Shown here piece by piece: positions 18,147 through 27,456 of a stretch of 37,574 nucleotides of DNA. How positions within the stretch are numbered: the first letter of the stretch is position 1; every line of letters starts with the position of its first letter. Made by a program: the position numbers and the translations under genes. Source of the DNA: Peptoniphilus timonensis JC401 (GTDB lineage Bacteria; Bacillota; Clostridia; Tissierellales; Peptoniphilaceae); the NCBI RefSeq assembly GCF_000312025.1, contig NZ_HE978593.1, positions 610,327 to 647,900 of the forward strand. The letters are read 5' to 3'. Under the pieces are notes generated by a model. It searched no databases. It had not been told where the DNA came from and saw nothing but the letters and a program-made list of their open reading frames with translations.

Positions 18147-19014
18147 TTAAATATGACGTACTATTGAAGAGATAACTTCTTCCCTCTTCATTTCATTTTT
18201 TAGGATTAAATTTTTTATTTGAATCCAAATTTAAATACTTTGCATTAAGTGCCTTATTTACAGATTCTCTAGCATAATGAGAAATGTTTTTGCCGTCATT
18301 TATAGTCCAATTTTTTCCATTTTCTAATTTAAAAATATTAGAAATAACTACAGCATAATCTTCTCTAGTAATATGTGCCTTTGGAGAAAAAGTTCCATCT
18401 CCCTTTCCCTTCATTATTCCTAGATCATATGCCATATTCACGTACTTGTTATTAGTATCTTTAAAGTGCTTTACTGACCCTTGAGAAGATCTCTTGTACT
18501 TAATCTTATAAGCTTTAACTGCAACTTCTGCAAATTCTTCTCTTGTTATTTGAGCTTTTGTATTGCTAGCAAGATCCTTTGAAAAAAGTTTTAAACTCTC
18601 AGCCTTTAATAAATCCTTATATGCCCAATTGCTGTAATTTCTAAAAATAGGAGCTTTCCCTAAATGAAGTTCATTTGTAAAATTTGAACTTTTATCTTTG
18701 TTGGCAAATCTAAGTCTAAAAGTATATCCACTAGAAGGACCAACTTTAGCGTTTAATTCATTTTGACTAAGAGAAATAAATTTTTTATTATTTTTTTCAA
18801 GTACATTTTTCTTAAATGTTCCCTTATTTTCATTTCCTTCACTTTTAACTTCGATTTCAATTAAATCATTAGCCTTGGCATTTTTAATCTCAAAATTATA
18901 AACTTCATTGTCTTTAACTGCACTTACATTTAAAGGCATAGCAACTTCTTTAGCTGCAAAGACTTCTAATGGCAAAGCAATTAACATTATCATCAATATA
19001 AATATTTTCTTCAT
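18147..19014 (-). CDS. Secreted protein with three S-layer homology domains (one-base frameshift at 18196-18201)
   Basis: A signal peptide (basic MKK, hydrophobic core, likely cleavage after VFA near residue 20) is followed by about 100 residues of unknown, probably beta-rich domain and then SLH repeats. SLH domains bind pyruvylated secondary cell-wall polymers and hold proteins on the surface. SLH1 and SLH2 carry ITREEFAEV and ITREDYAVV. As read, the frame stops inside SLH3 after FNPKK. Removing one A from the A6 run gives FNPKNEMKREEVISSIVRHI and a natural stop, completing SLH3; the protein is then 288 residues. GGTG precedes the ATG. Confidence 0.88.
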
Positions 19015-19121
19015 TTTTCACCTCGAAGACTTATAATACCAAAAAGTCTTGTGAAAATCTTTATTTCATAGATTTTGTAATAAATTTGTAATTTATTTAC
19101 TAATCTGAGAAAGTCTTAAAA

Positions 19122-19673
19122 TTATAATCCCAATAATTTCATCAAATTTGTCTTATCTTTTAAATACTCTTTTTCATCCTTAATTCTTTCTTCCATTTCT
19201 TTTTTTACATTCACTTTTACTTCTTCAGAAAGATTTTTTTCAGCAAAGGGATATACAGTTTGGTTTTCTTTTTTTGCATGGTCCCTTAAAAGTTCAACAT
19301 AAGACATAGCATTTGTTAAAATGTGAAGCTTTGCAAGATCAGAAGAAGACTCTTCGTATAAATTTAAATTATTTTCAAGCTCCATTACATATCCTCTTGC
19401 CATTTGATGCTCAACAAGCATTCCAGACCTAACAACTTTTTCTGCTAGAGGTCCTAGATTTTCAAGCATTGCCTTAAATAAAATATCTTCTTCTTTTTTA
19501 TGATGAAGTCCATCAGCATATTTTCTAATAAATAATATAGCATTTCTAAAAAATTTTATATCAAGATTGCCATCTAAAATTTCTAAACATTTTTCTTCCA
19601 TTTTGTCACAAAAGTTAATAATTTCTCTGTGCTCTTCTTCTAAATAATCTATGGTACTTTTTAAAGAATCCAC
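19122..19673 (-). CDS. Hemerythrin-like (HHE) domain protein
   Basis: The four-helix hemerythrin domain binds a non-heme di-iron site used for O2 or NO sensing, storage or repair. Ligand-bearing segments are visible in order: EEEHREII, HHKKEEDILF, EHQMARGYV and DHAKKENQTVYPF. GTG at 19673 is chosen as start (about 183 residues). GGAAG seven bases upstream serves it, and the TTG at 19688 lies inside the previous gene's end. It is the second gene of an operon behind a Crp/Fnr-type site. The C-terminus (residues about 150-183) is charged and helical. Confidence 0.9.
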   Translation of the reverse strand: MDSLKSTIDYLEEEHREIINFCDKMEEKCLEILDGNLDIKFFRNAILFIRKYADGLHHKKEEDILFKAMLENLGPLAEKVVRSGMLVEHQMARGYVMELENNLNLYEESSSDLAKLHILTNAMSYVELLRDHAKKENQTVYPFAEKNLSEEVKVNVKKEMEERIKDEKEYLKDKTNLMKLLGL

Positions 19674-19677
19674 TATA

Positions 19678-20260
19678 TCACTTCCCAATTACATAATTTT
19701 CGTCTATCTTTTTATATTTTAAATTAGACTTTTCTAAACTTCCAGCTATAAAACTGTCTCTAAGATTCCAGTAAATTTTTGGATCTAGGTATTTTCCCCA
19801 AATTTCTTTGTGGACATCTCTTGCTATATTAAAAATAACTTCATCATCTTCATTTTTTAGAATCATAAGGGCATGATCACAAGGCATGCCATCTAAAAAT
19901 TTTGAACTAATAAAATTAAAGACTTGGCTTGGAGAATTTCCGGCTTCATAAGATTTACCAATTTCATAAAATTTATCTTCTAAATCTTTTATGGTAAAAT
20001 CTTTTAATAAATATAAAACAGTTTTTGCAAGCCTAATTTTCACTTCTCTTAACCCTTTCATCCAGCCATCCGTGAATGTTACTTTCGTCAATTATATCCT
20101 TTAGATCTCCCTTTTCTATTAAAAATTTTGCATCTAATTCTTTTTTTAAACTATTTTTTTCATCTTCATCTAAAAGATTTAATAAATTTTCTAAAATATT
20201 CTCTTGAAACATAATTTTATCGTACATCATATAGTGAATATATCCTAAAAATAAACTCAT
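19678..20260 (-). CDS. Hemerythrin-operon partner of unknown function, about 193 aa (probable one-base frameshift at 20037-20040)
   Basis: Two overlapping frames (20260-20033 and 20091-19678) are better read as one gene. Removing one T from T4 at 20037-20040 (minus A4) turns SEN-stop into SEIRLAKTVLYLLKD and gives 193 residues. The joined protein starts MSLFLGYIHYMMYDKIMFQE and ends with GMPCDHALMI, YWNLRDSFIAGSL and YVIGK. It resembles, from memory, a Clostridial family of about 200 residues found near hemerythrins. The alternative is a separate gene starting at TTG 20091, which does have a weak AAAGGA ahead. The conserved-looking Cys-Asp-His might bind metal. The function is unknown. Confidence 0.65.
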
Positions 20261-20282
20261 CTTATCCCTCTTTTCTATTAAA

Positions 20283-20325
20283 ATTTTAACATTAAATTAC
20301 AAAAAACAATGTGACAAATATCACA
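20283..20325 (-). promoter_or_regulatory. Crp/Fnr-type operator and promoter of the hemerythrin operon
   Basis: TGTGA-CAAATA-TCACA (20310-20325) is a perfect palindrome of the Crp/Fnr superfamily type. On the minus strand TAAAAT (20283-20288) can be the -10 box. A start near 20276 puts the palindrome centre at about -41.5, the classic class II activator position. The candidate regulator (Fnr- or HcpR-like) is not in the window. Confidence 0.7.
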
Positions 20326-20359
20326 CTTTACTTTTATTTAAATTAAAGGCAATAGAAAA

Positions 20360-20394
20360 CCCTCTTAACAAAATCTTGTAAAGAGGGCTTTTTC
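20360..20394. terminator. Hairpin between rpmF and the hemerythrin operon
   Basis: CCCTCTT/AAGAGGG stem extended by ACAA/TTGT. CTTTTT follows on the plus strand and GTTTTCT on the minus strand. It probably insulates the two minus-strand units; the plus-strand polarity is slightly better, though no plus-strand gene precedes it. Confidence 0.7.
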
Positions 20395-20450
20395 AAATTT
20401 ATATAATTAAAAAATACAAAAATAAATTATCTCAAATATTAAAAACAATA

Positions 20451-20472
20451 AAAAAAGCGAGACCTAAGTCTC
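20451..20472 (-). terminator. Terminator of the DUF177-rpmF unit
   Basis: On the minus strand GAGAC-loop-GTCTC is followed by GCTTTTTTTATT, just after the rpmF stop codon. Confidence 0.85.
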
Positions 20473-20478
20473 ACTTTG

Positions 20479-20661
20479 TTATTCAGCTTCTGCAATAATT
20501 TCTTTGCCTGCATAGTGTCCACAAGAAGGACAAACTCTATGAGGTAATTTCATTTCATGGCAGTTAGGACATTCAACTACTGTTGCTTTATTTAATCTAT
20601 AAGAAGATGCTCTTCTCTTGTTTTTTCTTTGTTTTGAAGTTTTTCTCTTAGGTACGGCCAT
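20479..20661 (-). CDS. rpmF: 50S ribosomal protein L32
   Basis: The 60-residue ribosomal protein starts [17 protein letters not shown]. It is the zinc-ribbon form, with CPNC and CPSC pairs holding four cysteines; forms lacking them replace this one under zinc limitation in some species. GAGGAGG precedes the ATG. It lies two bases after the DUF177 gene, the near-universal bacterial arrangement. Confidence 0.97.
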   Translation of the reverse strand: MAVPKRKTSKQRKNKRRASSYRLNKATVVECPNCHEMKLPHRVCPSCGHYAGKEIIAEAE

Positions 20662-20663
20662 TT

Positions 20664-21194
20664 CTACACCTCCTCATCTTTAAATAAATCTAATAACTTC
20701 CCAAATCTTGGGTCCACAACTTCTTCTACTTCTTCTTCCACACAATCACAAGGTCCATCATTTAAATTTTTGCCACAGTGTGGACAAAGTCCCTTGCAAT
20801 CTTCACTACATAAATTTTTTCCATTTATGGAAGTGATAATTTGTGAAAAAACAATTTCTGAAAGGTTTATGGAATCATCTTTAATTTCAAAGTACTCATC
20901 TACAGAATTTTCATCATATAGACTCGGATCTTTAAAATTGTAAGCAATGTAACTTGTCTCTTTTTCTTTTACAAATTCCTTGAGACATCGGTCACAAATC
21001 GCCTTAAATTTGTAGGAAATATTGAGACAAAGTTCTAATTCCCCTGTCAAATCATGAATATATCCACTGTACTCTACAGGATAGATGAGATTGAGATCTT
21101 CTAAATTCAAATCTGTATCATTATCTTCTAGAATACCATCAAAGTCTAATCTGATATCATCAGAAGACAAAAAAGTAAAAAGATCTAATTTCAT
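20664..21194 (-). CDS. DUF177/YceD family protein
   Basis: The DUF177 (YceD/YlbN) family is paired with rpmF across bacteria and is linked to 23S rRNA accumulation in plants and Proteobacteria. The 176-residue protein keeps the central CDRCLKEF and the C-terminal [19 protein letters not shown] zinc-like cysteine cluster, followed by [11 protein letters not shown]. The length is normal. GGTGAG precedes the ATG and a consensus promoter lies about 30 bases further up. Confidence 0.93.
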   Translation of the reverse strand: MKLDLFTFLSSDDIRLDFDGILEDNDTDLNLEDLNLIYPVEYSGYIHDLTGELELCLNISYKFKAICDRCLKEFVKEKETSYIAYNFKDPSLYDENSVDEYFEIKDDSINLSEIVFSQIITSINGKNLCSEDCKGLCPHCGKNLNDGPCDCVEEEVEEVVDPRFGKLLDLFKDEEV

Positions 21195-21222
21195 ATACTC
21201 ACCTCAAAAATACATACAAATT

Positions 21223-21251
21223 ATTATAACTTTTAAAATTTAAATTGTCAA
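21223..21251 (-). promoter_or_regulatory. Consensus promoter for DUF177-rpmF
   Basis: The minus strand has TTGACA, 17 bases, TATAAT, a perfect match to both sigma-A hexamers. It lies just after the ackA stop, so this unit is independent of ackA and probably strongly expressed. Confidence 0.88.
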
Positions 21252-21265
21252 TACTATATAGAAAA

Positions 21266-22462
21266 TTATGCTTCAACAAGTTCCTTAGTATCTCTTGCAA
21301 TCATAAGCTCTTCGTTAGTTGGAATAACAAAAACTTTGATAGCAGAATCGTCAGAAGAAATAAGTTTATCTTCTCCTCTTACGTTGTTTCTTTCAGGATC
21401 TAATTTAATTCCTAAAGATTTTAATCCAGCAACTATTGATTCTCTCATTTCAATAGAGTTTTCGCCAACACCAGCTGTAAATACAATTGCATCAACATGA
21501 TCAAGTTCTGTCATGTAAGAACCAATATATCCACGAACTCTCTTTTCAAAGATATCAAGTGCAAGTTTTGCTCTCTTGTTTCCTTCATCTCTTGCTTCTT
21601 CAATGTCTCTGAAGTCACTTGATACTCCAGAAATTCCTAGTACACCTGATTTTTTATTGATAAGAGTGTTAATTTCTTCAGTAGAAAGATTTTCTTTATC
21701 CATAATGAATGGAAGAATAGCTGGGTCTAAATCACCACATCTTGTACCCATTGCAAGTCCTTCAAGTGGTGTGAAGCCCATTGATGTATCAATAGATTTA
21801 CCATTTTCAACTGCACAGATACTTGAACCATTTCCTAGGTGACAAGTGATTAAATTAACATCATTTACATCTTTACCTAGCATTTCTGCTGCCTTATTTG
21901 TAATGTATTTGTGAGAAGTTCCGTGGAAACCAAATCTTCTAATTTTATATTTTTCATAATATTCATATGGAAGAGCATAGATGTAGCTTTCTTCTGGCAT
22001 AGTTTGGTGGAAAGCTGTATCAAAAACTGCAACTTGTTTAACATCTGGAAGAAGTCTTTGACAAGCCTTTATTCCCATAATATTTGGTGGGTTGTGAAGA
22101 GGAGCTATTTCAACATTATCTTCAATTCCCTTTAAAACTTTATCATCAATAATAACGGATTTAGCAAAATCTTCGCCACCGTGTACAACTCTGTGACCTA
22201 CTGCATCAATTTCATCAAGAGATTTTATTGCACCGTATTCTTCATTTGTTAGGGATTCCATTACAAGTTCAAGAGCTCTCTTGTGGTCTTGCATTGGTGT
22301 TTCAATAGTTTTCTTTTCCTTACCTATTGTTTCGTGTTTAATTCTTGAACCTTCAATTCCGATTCTTTCAACTAAACCCTTTGCCATAACATCTTCAGTT
22401 TCCATATCAATAAGTTGATATTTAAGAGAAGATGATCCGCAATTAATAACTAATATCTTCAT
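21266..22462 (-). CDS. ackA: Acetate kinase
   Basis: AckA converts acetyl phosphate and ADP to acetate and ATP, the ATP-yielding step of acetate fermentation. The 398-residue length is typical. The N-terminus [17 protein letters not shown] is the ASKHA phosphate 1 motif. [10 protein letters not shown], the signature [19 protein letters not shown] and FTAGVGENS are all intact. GAGGAGGAAAT precedes the ATG. No pta is next to it here. It is divergent from tmcAL. Confidence 0.97.
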   Translation of the reverse strand: MKILVINCGSSSLKYQLIDMETEDVMAKGLVERIGIEGSRIKHETIGKEKKTIETPMQDHKRALELVMESLTNEEYGAIKSLDEIDAVGHRVVHGGEDFAKSVIIDDKVLKGIEDNVEIAPLHNPPNIMGIKACQRLLPDVKQVAVFDTAFHQTMPEESYIYALPYEYYEKYKIRRFGFHGTSHKYITNKAAEMLGKDVNDVNLITCHLGNGSSICAVENGKSIDTSMGFTPLEGLAMGTRCGDLDPAILPFIMDKENLSTEEINTLINKKSGVLGISGVSSDFRDIEEARDEGNKRAKLALDIFEKRVRGYIGSYMTELDHVDAIVFTAGVGENSIEMRESIVAGLKSLGIKLDPERNNVRGEDKLISSDDSAIKVFVIPTNEELMIARDTKELVEA

Positions 22463-22497
22463 ATTTCCTCCTCGTGTTTTTTAAATTTATTAAATAT

Positions 22498-22545
22498 AGT
22501 ATAATAACTAATAATTAGTTTATAACAGTTGTAGCCATTAGTCAA
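22498..22545 (-). promoter_or_regulatory. ackA/tmcAL divergent promoter region with palindrome
   Basis: Minus strand: TTGACT, 17 bases, TAAACT (22517-22545) is the best ackA promoter. Further down, AGTATAAT (22498-22505) reads as TATACT on one strand and TATAAT on the other. A 15-base palindrome AACTAAT-A-ATTAGTT (22506-22520) lies between them and could be an operator. Confidence 0.45.
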
Positions 22546-22563
22546 TAATTGGAGATTTAAAAT

Positions 22564-23706
22564 ATGAAAATTGCTTCTATAATAGCCGAATACAACCCCT
22601 TCCACAAGGGTCACGCTTATCAAATAAATAAAATAAAAAAGGACTATACAGACTTTATTGTCGTCATAATGTCTGGAAATTTTGTCCAAAGGGGCGAACC
22701 TGCTATTATAGATAAATACAAGAGGGCAAAAATAGCAGTGGATAATGGTGCAAGCCTTGTATTAGAATTGCCTTTACTTTATTCTACATCTAATGCAGAA
22801 ATTTTTTCATTAGGGGCAACAAATATTTTAAATTCTATGGGCATAATTGATAGACTTTACTTTGGCAGTGAAGATGACGTGGAAGTCTTAAGAAGTATCC
22901 AAGAAAAAATTGACGAGAACTTTGATGAAGAGAAGTTGAAAAAATACTTGTCAGAAGGCAAGTCCTTTATAAGGTCTCGTGAGCTTGCCATGGACTTCTT
23001 GAGTGATAAAGAAAAAGAAATTTTAAAAAGACCCAACAACATATTAGGACTTGAATACTTAAATAGTCTTGCAAAATTAAATTCAAAAATAGAAGCTCAC
23101 TCAATAAAAAGAAAAAATGTAAATCACGACGATGACTTTTCCCTCGGTGACTTTGCATCAGCATCTCACATAAGAAGACTTGCTTATGAAGGAGAAGATG
23201 TCAGCAAATTTATTCCTGATTATAAATTAGTCCCAGAAAATAATCTAAAAAATTATTTTGACATCTTTAAATACAAGATGATTTCTGAAAAAATAAACTT
23301 CAATGAATATTTTGACTATGAAGAAGGACTTGAAAATAGACTTTTAGAAAATATCGACGCTATAAACTTTGAAGAATTTATAGAAAAAGTTCATTCCAAA
23401 AGACACAGCAGGTCTAGAATTAAAAGACTTGTGATTGAAATTATATTGGATATAAAAAAAGACCTAATAAAAAATTCTTTAAAAGAACCCTACACGAGAG
23501 TCCTTGCTTGCGACAAAAGAGGCATAGAGATTTTTAAAAAATCAGAAAATAAAAATAAAATTTATTCCTTTAAATCTTTTTACGACAAATCAACTGGCAT
23601 CACAAGAGATATGCTGGATAAGGAAATTTTGGCAAGCGATCTTTATAACATAAAATCTGGAAAAATAAAAACAGACTTTACCACTGAAGTCTACAAAAAT
23701 TTATAA
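22564..23706 (+). CDS. tmcAL: tRNA(Met) cytidine acetate ligase TmcAL (YlbM)
   Basis: TmcAL uses acetate and ATP to make N4-acetylcytidine at the wobble base of elongator tRNA-Met. The 380-residue protein has the nucleotidyltransferase motif EYNPFHKGH near residue 10, then VVIMSGNFVQRGEPA and the family's IKRKNVNHDDD and ASHIRRL segments. Its length is normal. GGAG lies about ten bases before the ATG. Its neighbourhood with ackA and DUF177-rpmF is a common Firmicute layout and makes functional sense, since both enzymes handle acetate. Confidence 0.94.
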   Translation: MKIASIIAEYNPFHKGHAYQINKIKKDYTDFIVVIMSGNFVQRGEPAIIDKYKRAKIAVDNGASLVLELPLLYSTSNAEIFSLGATNILNSMGIIDRLYFGSEDDVEVLRSIQEKIDENFDEEKLKKYLSEGKSFIRSRELAMDFLSDKEKEILKRPNNILGLEYLNSLAKLNSKIEAHSIKRKNVNHDDDFSLGDFASASHIRRLAYEGEDVSKFIPDYKLVPENNLKNYFDIFKYKMISEKINFNEYFDYEEGLENRLLENIDAINFEEFIEKVHSKRHSRSRIKRLVIEIILDIKKDLIKNSLKEPYTRVLACDKRGIEIFKKSENKNKIYSFKSFYDKSTGITRDMLDKEILASDLYNIKSGKIKTDFTTEVYKNL

Positions 23707-23741
23707 ACTTTTAAAATCAATTTTTTAATAAAGACATAAAG

Positions 23742-23798
23742 AAACTCTCATCCTAGAAAATCCTAAAATGGAAATCCTAGAATGAGAGTTTTTTTTTA
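23742..23798 (+). terminator. Terminator after tmcAL (possibly two-way)
   Basis: AAACTCTCAT/ATGAGAGTTT arms with an inner CTAG/CTAG pairing are followed by T9 on the plus strand. The T-run touches the stop of the convergent YfjL-like gene, for which the hairpin may also act. Confidence 0.85.
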
Positions 23799-24547
23799 GC
23801 CTTTAGTTTTACTTATTGCTTCTTCATAAATATTTTTAAATTCTTTTATATCCTTATTTCTCACGACTTCTTCTGGAACATCGTAAACTCCAAGAGAATT
23901 TTGCCATGACTCAGCTTCACCATCATGTTTTTTATTTTCCTCTGGGATTAAAATAACAGCGTATTTAGTTACCTTCAAAGAAGTCTTGTCCAAAATTTTT
24001 TGTGAATCGCAAAGAACATCTAAGCACTCTTCAAGATTTGGATTTTTTGAAAAACCAACAACTTCTGCACTCACTTCTTCCTTAAAATTATTAAAATCAA
24101 ATTCTTGATCTAAGACTAGGTCTTCTCTAGGGACATCCTCAACTGTGTTTAAAGAAATATCATAAGGAAAATTATACTTCTTCTGAATAGTAGCCCCATA
24201 TTCCCTTAACTCATCTAACAATCTAATCTTGGTATTAAATAAAATAGAATCGTAAGTATCTTGTTTCAACTTACCAAAGCTATCAAAGCCCAAGATAAAT
24301 TTAGTATCCTTACTTTTTTTGCTGCTAAGCCTTACAGTGTAGTAGCCATCCTTAAAATTATAAAAGGTCTCATCACGCTTTAAGTCCAGATCCTTATAGT
24401 GGGTCTTTATATATTTATCAGCAGACTTTTCCGCTATTAGCCTAGAAATAGGATTTCCAAATATGGCAAAATAAAAAATAAAAAAATTATAGCAAAAACA
24501 ATACCAAGTCCTATAAAAAATTTTTTCAAATTAAATTTCTTCTTCAT
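23796..24547 (-). CDS. YfjL-like single-pass membrane protein (one-base frameshift in 24468-24486)
   Basis: The open frame ending at 23796 has no good start until an out-of-frame ATG at 24547, which has AGGTG ahead and codes MKKKFNLKKFFIGLGIVFAI plus a hydrophobic stretch, an N-terminal membrane anchor. One base is missing within three A-runs (24468-24486). Restoring it joins the anchor to FGNPISRLIAEKSADKYI, giving about 250 residues. The segment after the anchor (NPIS, then YNFKDGYYTVRL) is the style of Bacillus YfjL-like proteins, extracytoplasmic and of unknown function. A TATAAT sits upstream after the neighbour's terminator. Confidence 0.7.
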
Positions 24548-24581
24548 AGTCACCTACTCCAGCTTTTATTTGTGTAGATTA

Positions 24582-24615
24582 TAACACAAAAAAACTCGAG
24601 CTAAGCCCGAGTTTT
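24582..24615 (-). terminator. Terminator of the GmrSD-like gene
   Basis: Minus strand AAAACTCG/CGAGTTTT stem with a nine-base loop, followed by a T-run (TTTTTTTGTG). Confidence 0.85.
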
Positions 24616-24619
24616 AACT

Positions 24620-27176
24620 TTATTTCTTATATTGACTATTAAATTCTCTAAGTCTTGGAACAAATTCCTTATAAAAAGCATCGCTCATTTCTGCGTGGAA
24701 TTTTGCAATTTTTTCCCAATTTGACTTGTCTTTTGAGTTGATATTTTCTATTGCTACTTCAATAGTTGACATTTTATTATCATCTAACCTATTCCAATAA
24801 AGTTTTAAACCTAAACTATTTTCTATGTTTTCTTTATATTTATATAGATAATCGAAAGCAGCCTTATTTGTTTCCTTGTCAGGCTTATTTAATGTCATCA
24901 AAACTTTGGCAGATTTCATATAAAAATAGCAAGAAATATAAAATCCACTAGTCCCAGTAGTTCCTGCGATCCATGAACTCTTTGATCTAGTAACATTCTT
25001 AAAAGTTTCATTATCAATGTTTTCTTCTTTTATTATAGGAATAGCATAGTTCCAATATTCTTCTCTTATATTTTCTGGAGTCCTATCAAAATTATCAGAG
25101 TCTTCAAAATAAAAAATTAAATTATCAGGATCTTCTTCATATAATTCAAAAAGTTTACTTAATATTTTAATTTTTGTATTTGTATTATTATTTGTAGAAA
25201 CAAAAATATTCTCATCTATTTTTTCAAAACTTCGCAAGTCATTAGAAGTTGTAAAGAAATTAAGTCCTAATACATCCCTTGGCTCTTCTCTGACTAAATT
25301 AATTAATTGAGACTTATCTTCTTCATGCAAGATTTTTTATTATAAAAGTAAAGGTTTCTGACCAGTTTCTAAAAGAGGACTCTTCTCCCCTAAAATTAAT
25401 CTTTAAAATTCTCTTTCCCTTCAAGTCGTAATTATCATCAGCTAAAGAAATATATTCTACATCTTCTCTTTGTAATTCAAAATTTGTGCTAGGATACTTC
25501 CAAATCTCATAAACCGCTAAGTCTAGTAAGTCCCTATGCCTTTTTTCAATTTCATCTTCTCCCCAAGAATCTAATAATGCCAAGTCTTGATTCATCCTAA
25601 TTCCACTCTTCTTAAAGCCATGCTTTCCATCCCTCTTTTTCTCAAAAGAAGAATTGCCCATGTCGGAATTGTAACCCGTAATAGTTAGGTTACCCAGCTT
25701 GTGAATCCATTTTTCATGAATTTCTTCTGCATTATCTCCTAATTCTTCAAACCAATCATCATTTAATTTTTGCGGCATAATGTGTTCAATGCTATAAGTC
25801 CCATCATCTAAGTGGTTGTATATGTCCTTAGTCTCAACAGTATTATAGTTTTCAATCTTATTAAAAAGATAATTTTTAAATCTGCCACGCATTAAATAAA
25901 TTTCCTTATTATTTAAATTTTCATAAAATTCCTCATCTTTAGGAAATCTACCAGAATCTCTCTTATTAATTAAGTTATATTTTAATTTTTCAACATAATT
26001 TTCAGTAGTGCCATCATACCTGACAATATCTTTATTTAAATTGAGAAAAATTTTGCTTAAAGCATTACTTGCAACTCCACAAATATTTCTTCTAAATAAA
26101 TAGATTTCAATAGTATTAAAAATTCCAATTAAATCATCAAGACTTAGCATGCTTTCATCATTTAGGCTAAAAACTTCCATAAAGAAAGGTTCTGTTACAC
26201 TTATTTCCATCTTCTTTAAATTAAACATGGAAGAATCTAGGTCTTTATTTTTAAATCCGCTTTCACCATCAAGTAGCTTTTTATAGAATTTAGAGTATTT
26301 AAGCATATCTTCTAGCAAAGTTTCCAAAGATTCGCTATGTCTATTTACATAATCTTTAAACTCAAAATAAACTTTAGACATAGTAGGCATTGAAAAAGTT
26401 TTAATACTCAAGTAATTTCTTACAAAATTATCTATTCTTTTATTAGTAAAATCTTCAATTTTTATCCAATACTTTTCAAAATATTTATTTTGCTTTTCTA
26501 AAGGCAGATTCATGAGAATAAAATTCCTTATCTTATCTCCTTCACTAAGAGCAAGACCCGTTGAATTTAAACTTTCAAATATAAGTTGAGCATCGTCGCC
26601 CTTCTCTAAAGTAATAGAGATAACTTGAAGTCTTTGGATAGCAGAATAAATTTCATCGATAATATGAGAATCCTTTTTTAATCTCTCATAAAAATATTTA
26701 TAATTAATAGTCAAATTTGAATTTTCTATATACTCGTCTTCTTCTCCAAAAATTAAATAATGAAGTGCCTTCCTATCTCTCTTAACAGGGATTAATTTTA
26801 CTTTGTCATCTTCCTTAGCCCACTTGGAAATAATAAATCTTTCCATTATTTGCTCATTTAAATCCACTTCATTAGAATAAGCTTCGCCTTTCTCAACTAA
26901 CTTGGCAATAGCTAAAAGAAGAAGAGTAACAGTAGTAAGCCTCTGTTGCCCATCAATAATATGATATTCAGTAATAGACCCAGCACCCACAACATCAGAA
27001 ACAATACTTCCAAAAAAGTGATTACCTTCCTTATCTTTTGCGAGTCTTAATAAATCATTATAAAGTTGTTTGCAGTTTTCAATCTTCCAATCATATCTTC
27101 TTTGGTAAACAGGAATAATATACCTGTGGTTAGGACCCTCCATGTAAGAATATAATTGGATTCCATCGCCCTTCAT
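24620..27176 (-). CDS. GmrSD-like DUF262/DUF1524 nuclease with DUF4268 tail (one-base frameshift at 25333-25338)
   Basis: The N-terminal DUF262 (ParB-like) domain has IPVYQRRYDW and DGQQRLTT. DUF1524 (HNH) follows with EHIMPQ and HKLGNLTITGYN. The tail, from about 25330 down, looks like DUF4268 (RSKSSWIAG, then FHAEMSDAFYKEFVPRLREF). Single-chain proteins of this kind belong to the GmrSD type IV restriction family, which uses NTP to cut modified phage DNA. The frame stops at 25323 and resumes from a TTG. Removing one T (minus A) from T6 25333-25338 gives FIIKILHEEDKSQL and an 851-residue protein. The frameshift falls inside one domain, so error or inactivation is likelier than two genes. GGAGG precedes the ATG. 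Confidence 0.85.
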
Positions 27177-27314
27177 TAGCTCCTCCAGTTTCTATATTAA
27201 TTACTAATTATATTTTAACATATATAGGAACCTATTCCAGATTCTTTAACAAATTAAAATTTTTTATTTAATGGCTAATAATTTATTCTCTATATTTAAC
27301 TAATTGAATTATTT

Positions 27315-27355
27315 ATACAAATGTTCTAAAATGTAATTAGAGCAAACTTTTGTTT
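27315..27355 (+). promoter_or_regulatory. Possible degenerate SOS (LexA-type) boxes upstream of the Y-family polymerase
   Basis: ATAC-AAAT-GTTC (27315-27326) and AAAC-TTTT-GTTT (27344-27355) each keep six of eight half-site bases of GAAC-N4-GTTC. A TATAAT follows at 27382-27387. The rest of the 280-base gap from 27177 holds only AT-rich sequence and the upstream region of the GmrSD-like gene. Confidence 0.3.
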
Positions 27356-27456
27356 AAATATATATTTGTTTTGTGATTTTTTATAATTTAATGATTTTAA
27401 TTTATATAGTTAAATTATTTTTATATAAAATTTTGGTAATTTCCTCGAGGTGGCTT

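Noticed and set aside
22459-22689. 76-residue minus-strand frame between ackA and tmcAL
   Set aside because: It overlaps the divergent promoters and the tmcAL 5' end. No ribosome-binding site is present and both neighbours are well supported.
24293-24293. Start of the YfjL-like gene at the TTG here
   Set aside because: There is no ribosome-binding site, and coding-like sequence continues upstream in frame to the frameshift. The ATG at 24547 with its membrane segment is the better start.
25323-25330. Two separate genes (617 and 236 residues) for the DUF262 protein with an eight-base overlap
   Set aside because: The downstream frame starts at a TTG without a ribosome-binding site in the middle of a domain. 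One base in a T6 run joins them smoothly.
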